DNA of 64,000 bases from Lamellibrachia columna (Eukaryota; Annelida; Polychaeta; Sabellida; Siboglinidae), in contig OY759261.1 of assembly GCA_963662155.1 (NCBI GenBank), forward strand, positions 1,458,727-1,522,726, given 5' to 3'. The translations under genes and the position numbers were made by a program. The notes under the pieces are model-generated. The model made no database searches. It saw only the letters and a list, made by a program, of their open reading frames with translations, and was not told the origin of the DNA. How positions within the stretch are numbered: the first letter of the stretch is position 1; each line of letters starts with the position of its first letter. This document shows positions 34,501-46,500 of this stretch, in pieces.

Positions 34501-37500
34501 CAATTAAATTTTTTTGCTAGTCCCATTTCATATTAAGTTGAAAAACAAACCTACCTAGTATGCTAGCTCATTTGTGCAACATTTGAATGTAGTTTTTGTG
34601 TGAAATAATCAGATAAACTATTAAATTAGTTAATACTTGTTCAAGCATTTACTGAAGTGAAAGTCGAAATGCTGAAAAAACACGATTTTGTTCCTTGGTG
34701 AAATTTTGTGACTTTGTCATGTAATTGGCGAGAGGATGAAAGTCAAGTCCATGATCTGCGTTGACCCACACAGTGTTTACCATTTTGGATATCCACTATT
34801 GTGATCCTTACCAGATGTAACGACTGAAGTAAATTCTTTCGACGATTTGAACAAAAATAGGCATTTTTTTATAAAATCGACTGCAGATGTTACATAAACT
34901 ATTCACACACTACATATTTGGACACCAATGAACCAGATTTGCTAAGTCAGTTGAGGAAGCAGTTTTAAACACTTGTGATGTCAATTATGATATCACAATC
35001 AAATAGCCATTTATTTAATGTTTAAGGCGAAAAAACACGAACTATATCAACACATCTACCAATAACAGATGAGGCCCTTCATTCTAAGACAAGAATTACC
35101 ACGTGGCCCTTCATTCTAAGCAAAGAATTACCACGTGGCCCTTCATTCTAAGCCAAGAATTTCCAAGTGGCCCTTCATTCTAAGCCAAGAATTACCATGT
35201 GGCCCTTCATTCTAAGCCCAAAATTACCACGTGGCCCTTCTAAGTAGACATGTTCCTCGTCTCTATATGAAATGGAGCATGCTGCTTTGAGCTGGTCAGA
35301 CTTAAGACCTATTTAAGACTTATTTAAGACCAATTCTTCAACAATTTAAGACCTTTTACCTTATACCTCACTAGTCTAGTCCTAGTCCTCTACAATACAC
35401 CACAGACCTTGTACCTCACTAGTCACGTTCCTCTACAATACACCACAGACCTCGTACCTCACTAGTCATGTTCCTCTACAAAACACCACATACCTCGTAC
35501 CTCATTAGTCACGGTCCTCTACAATACACCACAGACCTCGTACCTCACTAGTCACGTTCCTCTACAATACACCACAGACCTCGTACCTCACTAGTCACGT
35601 TCCTCTACAATACACCACAGACCTTGTACCTCACTAGTCACGTTCCTCTACAATACACCAATGACATCGTACCTCACTAGTCACATTCATCTACAATACA
35701 CCAGACCTCATACCTCACTAGTCATGAGCACACAGAAGATGGTCTTGCGGACGTCTGTGTTCATTCGCTGTTTGCGGGCGAGGTCTAGAATCTCCACTCC
35801 CGCTTCATCAACCACTGATGATGTCACCTCTACACCTGTCAAATACAATTGTCACTCAGGTTGTTGTAATACTTAGAAGACCTGGGTCCGATGTACTCGG
35901 TACTCGTGTATTCGAGTACATTTTTGAAATACTTGTACTCTTAAAAATTATGGTCATGTACTCGTACTCATAATCATGTTCAATATACTCAGATTATACG
36001 ATGTACTCGTACTCGTACTTTACTCATGAAAATGTACTCGGCCCCAGGTCTGATACTTAGGATGTACTCGGCCCCAGGTCTGATACTTAGGATGTACTCG
36101 GCCCCAGGTCTGATACTTAGGATGTACTCGGCCCCAGATCTGATACTTAGGATGTACTCGGCCCCAGGTCTGATACTTAGGATGTACTCGACCCCAGGTC
36201 TGATACTTAGGATGTACTCGGCCCCAGGTCTGATACTTAGGATGTACTCGGCCCCAGGTCTGATACTTAGGATGGCAGTATTTAGCATTCATGGCAATTT
36301 ATACTATCATAATGTCTCGAACATGCTGTAAATACTAAGTGTTTTATCCTTGTAATTAACAAAGGTGTTAACTTGTGGGGCGCTGTGGTTAGAACATGGG
36401 ACTCTCAATCGAGAAACTTGGGTTTGAATCCTCTTGTGGCTTTTCGAAGCATTGGCAATTTCGTTCACGCCACGTTGCCACAGTTCACTCAGCTGTATAA
36501 ATGAGTACCTAGCTACAGACAGAGGTGGATATGTGCAGTAATATGAGGGGTGTGGCAGGGGTGTGGCAGGGGTGTAAGGCTCCGGGGAGCGGTAGTGTAG
36601 TGGCTAGAACATTGGACTCTCAATCGAGAGAACCGAGGTTTGAACCCTCTTGTTGACATTTTGAACTCCCTACACACAGAGATAACTAAGCACATCAGAC
36701 ATGTCTACCAACCTGGGGTAGGGGCGTCGGTGTTGCGCCCTGACCAGGCTGACCCGACCAGCCACCACCGCCCCTTCTCCTCACAGTGCAGCAGGTCGTC
36801 CAGTGAGATCCTGAGGGCGTCCTCCAGAGAACTTGACCCTACAACAACCTCCCTCATCAACAACAACCTCCCTCATCAACAACAACCTCACTCGTCAACA
36901 ACTTGTCAGAACAGTCATTCTGCTTGTGCATGTCATGGTTCCCTTGTGCATAACTCATGACAATAAACTCATAACTCATGACAATAAACTCAACTCATGA
37001 CAATAAACTCATAACTCATGACAATAAACTCAACTCATGACAATAAACTCATAACTCATGACAATAAACTCAACTCATGACAATAAACTCATAACTCATG
37101 ACAATAAACTCATAACTCATGACAATAAACTCAACTCATGACAATAAATTCATAACTCATGACAATAAACTCATAACTCATGACAATAAAGCTGTATCCT
37201 TAATTAGATTGTTTACAGTAACTAAATTGAAATAAATTTAGTGTTGTAATGTCTAGTAAACCAGTCATTCAGTTAGCCCATGAAAAGTGTTATACCTTGA
37301 AGAGGCACAGAACAAGATGCAGCCATCTTGTCATGCTCTCAGACAGACAGACAGAATTGTTTATTGATCCATTTGTATAGCAACAGTAATTAATACAAAA
37401 AAAAATTTATTGTGTGTAAATTAGGCATGTAAACACATATACAGTACAAACTGGATTTGGAAGACTAAAGAAGTTGCTCTCATGGAAGCCACCCTGGTAT

Positions 37501-40500
37501 GTTTTCAATGAATTTATTGTATATTTACACTTGTATAAATTAATGTTAATGCCAATAGCTAGATTAATTATTTATTATTGACCATGCGTGCAAGGGTAGC
37601 AGTTAACAATGGCGAATAGATAGCTTTTTATAATATAATTGTTAGCATAAAGTATATATCCCTTAAGCTGTGTGTGGTTATCTTTTAAAATGTCTGGAGT
37701 ATTGTTGATATGTCGTAAATTATATTTCAGACATTTTTTTTACAAATTCGTGTTGTGTTCTAAATGTGTGTATTTTGTTGTGTTTACGCGTGAGATGATT
37801 GTGTATGTGTGTATTCTGGTTTATCGGCCAGTTTTGTAAGTATGCTGGTAATTGTTTGTGCATGAATTTAGAATAAAATCATAGTATCTGCATTTTAAGT
37901 AAGTCTTTTAAAACAGAGAGGCTTTTATATAATGGTTCTGTGTGAGTTGTATTTGGTTACAGATATTATGTTAATTGCTTTTTTCTGTAATTTTGTTATC
38001 CTATTACACTGGTAGCCCCAGATCATTAGGCAGTAATTTATGTGGGGTAATATTAATGAATTACATAGTATAATTCTGATACTTTTTGGTAAGACATGCT
38101 TCAACTTGTTTATAATTCCGATTGTCCTAGAACACTTATTTGCTATTTTCTCAATGTGTTTATGCCAATTTAAATGTGTGTCTAATATTAAACCTAAGAA
38201 GTTGAAATGTTGGACTCTTTCAATGTTTACACCATCAGTTGTTAGTGTTGGTACTATTACCTTTTTGTTTGGCATTTGAAAAATCATATACTTAGTTTTG
38301 TTGATATCTAATGATAATTTATTTAATTTTAGCCATTCTGCTATGTTGTGTAGTTCTGTATTTATCATATGTTCAGTATCTGGATTGTTTGTACCATTTG
38401 TAAAGGACCCGAGCGTACTTACTAGAGAAGTATCATCAGCATATGTAATGAATTTGAAGACAGTACTGGCTTGTGGGAAATCATTAATGTATATAATGAA
38501 TAACACAGGATCTAGTATTGAGCCTTGTGGGACCCCTGTGTTTATAGAGGACCTAGTATTGAGCCTTGTGGGACCCCTGTGTTTATAGAGGACCTAGTAT
38601 TGAGCCTTGTGGGACCCCTGTGTTTATAGAGGACCTAGTATTGAGCCTTGTGGGACCCCTGTGTTTATAGAGGACCTAGTATTGAGCCTTGTGGGACCCC
38701 TGTGTTTATAGAGGACCTAGTATTGAGCCTTGTGGGTCTCCCGTGTTTATAGAGGACCTAGTATTGAGCCTTGTGGGTCTCCCGTGTTTATAGAGGACCT
38801 AGTATTGAGCCTTGTGGGACCCCTGTGTTTATAGAAGACCTAGTGTTGAGCCTTGTGGGACTCCCGTGTTTATAGAGGACCTAGTATTGAGCCTTGTGGG
38901 ACCCGTGTTTATAGAGGACCTAGTATTGAGCCTTGTGGGTCTCCCGTGTTTATAGAGGACCTAGTATTGAGCCTTGTGGGACTCCACGGTTTATAGAGGA
39001 CCTAGTGTTGAGCCTTGTGGGACTCCCATGTTTATAGAGGACCTAGTATTGAGCCTTGTGGGACTCCCGTGTTTATAGAGGACCTAGTATTGAGCCTTGT
39101 GGGACCCCTGTGCTTATAAAGGACCTAGTATTGAGCCTTGTGGGACTCCCGTGTTTATAGAGAACCTAGTATTGAGCCTTGTGGGACTAGATTTTCAGAA
39201 TGACACGGTGCATTAATAGATAATCTTTTCTGTAAATTAACAAAAACAATTCTAGAGAGCAGAGCAGGTATACTCATAAAACAATTTTCAGATCACCAAC
39301 TCTATTTTATCTTCATGGACAAACTAAACTGGAGTTGTCAAATTCCATAAATTTCTACAAACTGCTCACGGTTTGTTAAGTAAATCTTTAGTAATTGTAA
39401 TGCTGAGGATTCCAACCCATAATGTTCTAATTTTTTCTAAAGAGGATTGTGTGGTCAAGTGTATCGAATGCTTTTGATAAATCAAGAAATATACTGATAG
39501 GTAATTGATTGTTATCCAATTGTGTAGTGATCCTATCGGCTATTTCTAGAGCTGCATATTCAGCTGAATGGTGGGATCTGAAGCCGTATTGATTATCTGA
39601 CAGTATTTTTGTATTAGTAAAATACATAATTCTTTCCAAGACTTTTGTAATAACAGGCAGAAGGAACATTGGTCTATAATTTGTGAATAATGTGGGAAAT
39701 TTTTTTCTTAAATATAGGAATAACTTTTGCTACTTTAAGTTTGTCAGGAAATTGTCTTCAGCACTTGATTGATTAATAATGTTAAAGTTTCACTATGTCT
39801 GGTTCAATAAGTTTTAATAATTTGTTGGATATTCCATCAAAGCCATAACTATTTTATATGGAAGGTTGTTGATTATTTGTGATGCAGATTCCTCTTGTAT
39901 TTCTGTAAATCTGAAACCATTTTTATTCTTGTTTTTGAGAAATTTAGTAAAATTATTTGTATTTGTACATGGTATGCTTTCAGCAGGATTAGGGCCTTTT
40001 TCCGTAAAAATATAATTAAATTCATTAGCTATCTCAAGCTTATTAGTATGTCTTATTATTTTGTTTAAAACATGTTGGAAATTGTGTACTGAAATTTGTG
40101 TCTTGATATAATTTCATTAATTGCTTTCCATGTATTTGCTGCATTGAATTTGTATTTGTCTAAAAGTTGATCATATTGTAATCTCTTTGCTTCACAAATG
40201 TTCTTCTTAAGTATTACGTTGTATGTTTTTATATTAGTGCAACACGTATTATATTGTGCAGAATCAGGATGTAATATCTTCAGTTGTTTACATAATTTAT
40301 CTCTATATTTAATTGATCTTAATAGAACTTTCGCAATCCAGCTTGATTTTGATGTCTATATTTATGGAATTTGACAACTCCAGTTTAGTTTGTCCAGGAA
40401 GATAAAATAGAGTTGGTGATCTGAAAATTGTTTTATGAGTATACCTGCTCTGCTCTCTAGAATTGTTTTTGTTAATTTACAGAAAAGATTATCTATTAAT

Positions 40501-43500
40501 GCACCGTGTCATTCTGAAAATCTAGTTAGTAGTGTGATTTGGGGATACATACTATGTGATGTTAGAAGATCAAAGTAATCACTGATCAGTTCATTTTCAT
40601 TTAACTTTAGCAGGTTTATGTTATAATCACTGGCAAAGATTACGCTGTGTTGTATTTGGTCTAGAGATGAAAGCATTTGTGAAAATTCTGTTATAAACTG
40701 TTCCAGGTTATCATTTAAATTCCTTGGAGGCCTATAAATATTTCCTATTATTGCTGGTTTGGTCAAACCACCTTCACTTATTTTGATAATTAGCCCTTTC
40801 ATTATGTGAACCATGCAGCATGATATGACTTCTTTCATTATGTGAACCATGCAGCATGATATGCGTGTGGTGATTTCTTAGATTTTCCCTGGTCTAAAAT
40901 TATAAGTGCCTATTAGTTGACTGGTGTCATAAAACAGTGTTAAATTGATCATATCATAATTTTCAGTGTTAAATTGTCCATTGTTAAATCACATTATTCC
41001 TTGCTATTTGCCTTGTTCTGTGGGGCATATGTGTATAAAATGTTTTGCTCAAAACCTTGTTGCAAAGGAAGCAAACTGCAAAGAAAAGAAAAAAAAATTC
41101 TTTTTTATTATTGAAAACTGATTCAGTCCAAATCTCACTGGGAAAATGATGTGTGATAACATGAAATATTTTTCATGATTCAAAATAAGGAAAAACATGG
41201 GAAATTGGGAGTACCCCGTTGACAATTGTGCATGATCTTGCGAAGATGATCCACATGTGTGGGATCATAGTTGGGGATCTTGCGCATGTTGTTGTTGCGA
41301 ATCGCCATGAGGATGTCCAACATGTAGGTGAGACGGGACCTGTCAACATACATCATGGTGACTACAACTACAATATTACATCACAGTGACTACAACAACT
41401 ACAATATTACATCAGTGACTACAACTACAATATTACATCACAGTGACTAAAACAACTACAGTCTTACTACAGTATAATTGAGTTAGTCTATGTTATGGAC
41501 ACTTTACATCTTGGGCACTTTCAGGGGTTCATCTATGACCCCAGTAAGGATCCGTAACTTTTAATATTTTCTAAATTCAAGCCACTATTAACTTACCCTT
41601 CATAGAATTACCCTCTGTAGATTGTTCGCAATGCTATGTGTTTTGGACGAGTGTTCCAAGTTACATAAACGTATCCTGCTGTTTTTGTGTTTGTAGTGCC
41701 CTCTGGCACATAATATCAAATTGATTAGTGGATGGTTTACATAACTTGGAACAATCGTAGAAAACACTTTCAATGTTTATACGTAATAACTTATTATCAA
41801 ATTATCAGGCCCATTACTGGTGATTTTAGACAGTGTTTTAAGTGAATTCATGCATTCTTGCCATCACAGCCTACTTGTTGTCGTATTGTGCGGTGTCCAC
41901 AGTTGGTGCCTTTGTCTGTATCTTGAGGATGGCCGCCTTCAGGGCCCCCGCATCCTCCCTCCTCAGAGTGAAGCCCGCATCTGTACAAGTAACAAGCCTA
42001 CTTATCTCCACAGTACTGTAGTAGACAGTCACTAGAAGACCATCTGACACTCACACATAGTACAGTAGTCCTTAGCGGCCATGGTAGGCTGTCTGTGCCA
42101 CGTCGTAGTTCACCCATTGTAATTATGTCACATAGTACAGTAGTCCTTAGCGGCCATGGTAGGCTGTCTGTGCCACGTCGTAGTTCACCCATTGTAACTA
42201 TGTCACATAGTACAGTAGTCCTTAGCGGCCATGGTAGGCTGTCTGTGCCACGTCGTAGTTCACCCATTGTAACTATGTCACATAGTACAGTAGTCCTTAG
42301 CGGCCATGGTAGGCTGTCTGTGCCACGTCGTAGTTCACCCATTGTAATTATGTCACATAGTACAGTAGTCCTTAGCGGCCATGGTAGGCTGTCTGTGCCA
42401 CGTCGTAGTTCACCCATTGTAACTATGTCACATAGTACAGTAGTCCTTAGCGGCCATGGTAGGCTGTCTGTGCCACGTCGTAGTTCACCCATTGTAATTA
42501 TGTCACATAGTACAGTAGTCCTTAGCGGCCATGGTAGGCTGTCTGTGCCACGTCGTAGTTCACCCATTGTAATTATGTCACATAGTACAGTAGTCCTTAG
42601 CGGCCATGGTAGGCTGTCTGCGCCACGTCGTAGTTCACCCATTGTAATTATGTCACATAGTACAGTAGTCCTTAGCGGCCATGGTAGGCTGTCTGTGCCA
42701 CGTCGTAGTTCACCCATTGTAATTATGTCACATAGTACAGTAGTCCTTAGCGGCCATGGTAGGCTGTCTGTGCCACGTCGTAGTTCACCCATTGTAATTA
42801 TGTCACATAGTACAGTAGTCCTTAGCGGCCATGGTAGGCTGTCTGTGCCACGTCGTAGTTCACCCATTGTAATTATGTCACATAGTACAGTAGTCCTTAG
42901 CGGCCATGGTAGGCTGTCTGTGCCACGTCGTAGTTCACCCATTGTAATTATGTCACATAGTACAGTAGTCCTTAGCGGCCATGGTAGGCTGTCTGTGCCA
43001 CGTCGTAGTTCACCATTGTAATTATGTCACATAGTACAGTAGTCCTTAGCGGCCATGGTAGGCTGTCTGTGCCACGTCGTAGTTCACCCATTGTAATTAT
43101 GTCACATAGTACAGTAGTCCTTAGCGGCCATGGTAGGCTGTCTGTGCCACGTCGTAGTTCACCCATTGTAATTATGTCACATAGTACAGTAGTCCTTAGC
43201 GGCCATGGTAGGCTGTCTGTGCCACGTCGTAGTTCACCCATTGTAATTATGTCACATAGTACAGTAGTCCTTAGCGGCCATGGTAGGCTGTCTGTGCCAC
43301 GTCGTAGTTCACCCATTGTAATTATGTCACATAGTACAGTAGTCCTTAGCGGCCATGGTAGGCTGTCTGTGCCACGTCGTAGTTCACCCATTGTAATTAT
43401 GTCACATAGTACAGTAGTCCTTAGCGGCCATGGTAGGCTGTCTGTGCCACGTCGTAGTTCACCCATTGTAACTATGTCACATAGTACAGTAGTCCTTAGC

Positions 43501-46500
43501 GGCCATGGTAGGCTGTCTGTGCCACGTCGTAGTTCACCCATTGTAACTATGTCACATAGTACAGTAGTCCTTAGCGGCCATGGTAGGCTGTCTGCGCCAT
43601 GTCGTAGTTCAGCCATTGTAATTATGTCACATAGTACAGTAGTCCTTAGCGGCCATGGTAGGCTGTCTGCGCCACGTCGTAGTTCACCCATTGTAATTAT
43701 GTCACATAGTACAGTAGTCCTTAGCGGCCATGGTAGGCTGTCTGCGCCACGTCGTAGTTCACCCATTGTAACTATGTCACATAGTACAGTAGTCCTTAGC
43801 GGCCATGGTAGGCTGTCTGCGCCACGTCGTAGTTCACCCATTGTAACTATGTCACATAGTACAGTAGTCCTTAGCGGCCATGGTAGGCTGTCTGTGCCAC
43901 GTCGTAGTTCACCCATTGTAACTATGTCACATAGTACAGTAGTCCTTAGCGGCCATGGTAGGCTGTCTGTGCCACGTCGTAGTTCACCCATTGTAACTAT
44001 GTCACATAGTACAGTAGTCCTTAGCGGCCATGGTAGGCTGTCTGTGCCACGTCGTAGTTCACCCATTGTAACTATGTCACATAGTACAGTAGTCCTTAGC
44101 GGCCATGGTAGGCTGTCTGTGCCACGTCGTAGTTCACCTATTGTAACTATGTCACATAGTACAGTAGTCCTTAGCGGCCATGGTAGGCTGTCTGTGCCAC
44201 GTCGTAGTTCACCCATTGTAACTATGTCACATAGTACAGTAGTCCTTAGCGGCCATGGTAGGCTGTCTGTGCCACGTCGTAGTTCACCCATTGTAACTAT
44301 GTCACATAGTACAGTAGTCCTTAGCGGCCATGGTAGGCTGTCTGCGCCACGTCGTAGTTCACCCATTGTAACTATGTCACATAGTACAGTAGTCCTTAGC
44401 GGCCATGGTAGGCTGTCTGCGCCACGTCGTAGTTCACCCATTGTAACTATGTCACATAGTACAGTAGTCCTTAGCGGCCATGGTAGGCTGTCTGCGCCAC
44501 GTCGTAGTTCCCCCATTGTAACTATGTCACATAGTACAGTAGTCCTTAGCGGCCATGGTAGGCTGTCTGTGCCACGTCGTAGTTCACCCATTGTAATTAT
44601 GTCACATAGTACAGTAGTCCTTAGCGGCCATGGTAGGCTGTCTGTGCCACGTCGTAGTTCACCCATTGTAACTATGTCACATAGTACAGTAGTCCTTAGC
44701 GGCCATGGTAGGCTGTCTGTGCCACGTCGTAGTTCACCCATTGTAAGTATGTCACATAGTACAGTAGTCCTTAGCGGCCATGGTAGGCTGTCTGTGCCAC
44801 GTCGTAGTTCACCCATTGTAACTATGTCACATAGTACAGTAGTCCTTAGCGGCCATGGTAGGCTGTCTGTGCCACGTCGTAGTTCACCCATTGTAAGTAT
44901 GTCACATAGTACAGTAGTCCTTAGCGGCCATGGTAGGCTGTCTGTGCCACGTCGTAGTTCACCCATTGTAACTATGTCACATAGTACAGTAGTCCTTAGC
45001 GGCCATGGTAGGCTGTCTGTGCCACGTCGTAGTTCACCCATTGTAACTATGTCACATAGTACAGTAGTCCTTAGCGGCCATGGTAGGCTGTCTGTGCCAC
45101 GTCGTAGTTCACCCATTGTAACTATGTCACATAGTACAGTAGTCCTTAGCGGCCATGGTAGGCTGTCTGTGCCACGTCGTAGTTCACCCATTGTAATTAT
45201 GTCACATAGTACAGTAGTCCTTAGCGGCCATGGTAGGCTGTCTGTGCCACGTCGTAGTTCACCCATTGTAACTATGTCACATAGTACAGTAGTCCTTAGC
45301 GGCCATGGTAGGCTGTCTGTGCCACGTCGTAGTTCACCCATTGTAATTATGTCACATAGTACAGTAGTCCTTAGCGGCCATGGTAGGCTGTCTGCGCCAC
45401 GTCGTAGTTCAGCCATTGTAATTATGTCACATAGTACAGTAGTCCTTAGCGGCCATGGTAGGCTGTCTGCGCCACGTCGTAGTTCACCCATTGTAATTAT
45501 GTCACATAGTACAGTAGTCCTTAGCGGCCATGGTAGGCTGTCTGCGCCACGTCGTAGTTCACCCATTGTAACTATGTCACATAGTACAGTAGTCCTTAGC
45601 GGCCATGGTAGGCTGTCTGTGCCACGTCGTAGTTCACCCATTGTAACTATGTCACATAGTACAGTAGTCCTTAGCGGCCATGGTAGGCTGTCTGTGCCAC
45701 GTCGTAGTTCACCCATTGTAACTATGTCACATAGTACAGTAGTCCTTAGCGGCCATGGTAGGCTGTCTGTGCCACGTCGTAGTTCACCCATTGTAACTAT
45801 GTCACATAGTACAGTAGTCCTTAGCGGCCATGGTAGGCTGTCTGTGCCACGTCGTAGTTCACCCATTGTAACTATGTCACATAGTACAGTAGTCCTTAGC
45901 GGCCATGGTAGGCTGTCTGTGCCACGTCGTAGTTCACCCATTGTAACTATGTCACATAGTACAGTAGTCCTTAGCGGCCATGGTAGGCTGTCTGTGCCAC
46001 GTCGTAGTTCACCCATTGTAATTATGTCACATAGTACAGTAGTCCTTAGCGGCCATGGTAGGCTGTCTGTGCCACGTCGTAGTTCACCCATTGTAACTAT
46101 GTCACATAGTACAGTAGTCCTTAGCGGCCATGGTAGGCTGTCTGCGCCACGTCGTAGTTCACCCATTGTAACTATGTCACATAGTACAGTAGTCCTTAGC
46201 GGCCATGGTAGGCTGTCTGCGCCACGTCGTAGTTCACCCATTGTAACTATGTCACATAGTACAGTAGTCCTTAGCGGCCATGGTAGGCTGTCTGCGCCAC
46301 GTCGTAGTTCCCCCATTGTAACTATGTCACATAGTACAGTAGTCCTTAGCGGCCATGGTAGGCTGTCTGTGCCACGTCGTAGTTCACCCATTGTAATTAT
46401 GTCACATAGTACAGTAGTCCTTAGCGGCCATGGTAGGCTGTCTGTGCCACGTCGTAGTTCACCCATTGTAACTATGTCACATAGTACAGTAGTCCTTAGC

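Larger units (their letters stand above)
37341..40870 (-). mobile_element. 5'-truncated, rearranged LINE retrotransposon (Jockey/CR1-like)
   Basis: Read on the minus strand: the end of an apurinic-type endonuclease (40850-40360, with GNIYRPPRNLNDN and SDYNINLLKLNENE); reverse-transcriptase N-part (about 39770-39427, with FRSHHSAEYAAL and FLDLSKAFDTLDH); catalytic palm (38506-37925, with LFIIYINDF, YADDTSLV and FNFLGLILD); a degenerate C-terminal region to about 37640; and a 3' end with AATAAACAATTC and a (tgtc)n tail at 37341-37355. Frameshifts (for example near 39420), a 41-bp repeat expansion and an inverted endonuclease fragment break the frame, so it is not autonomous. It is inserted in the NOM1 intron in the same orientation as NOM1. 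Confidence 0.9.

Noticed and set aside
36374..36662. Two functional tRNA genes
   Set aside because: The tRNA-like heads are degenerate, lack a convincing cloverleaf end and continue into a shared SINE body found elsewhere in the window.
36955..37190. Array of polyadenylation signals (AATAAA about 12 times) terminating NOM1
   Set aside because: The hexamers are on the plus strand, antisense to NOM1, and no plus-strand gene is seen there.
37925..39669. Retron or diversity-generating reverse transcriptase
   Set aside because: An endonuclease with IYRPP, RT motif order, AATAAA and a (tgtc)n 3' end identify a non-LTR LINE; the frame is also broken.
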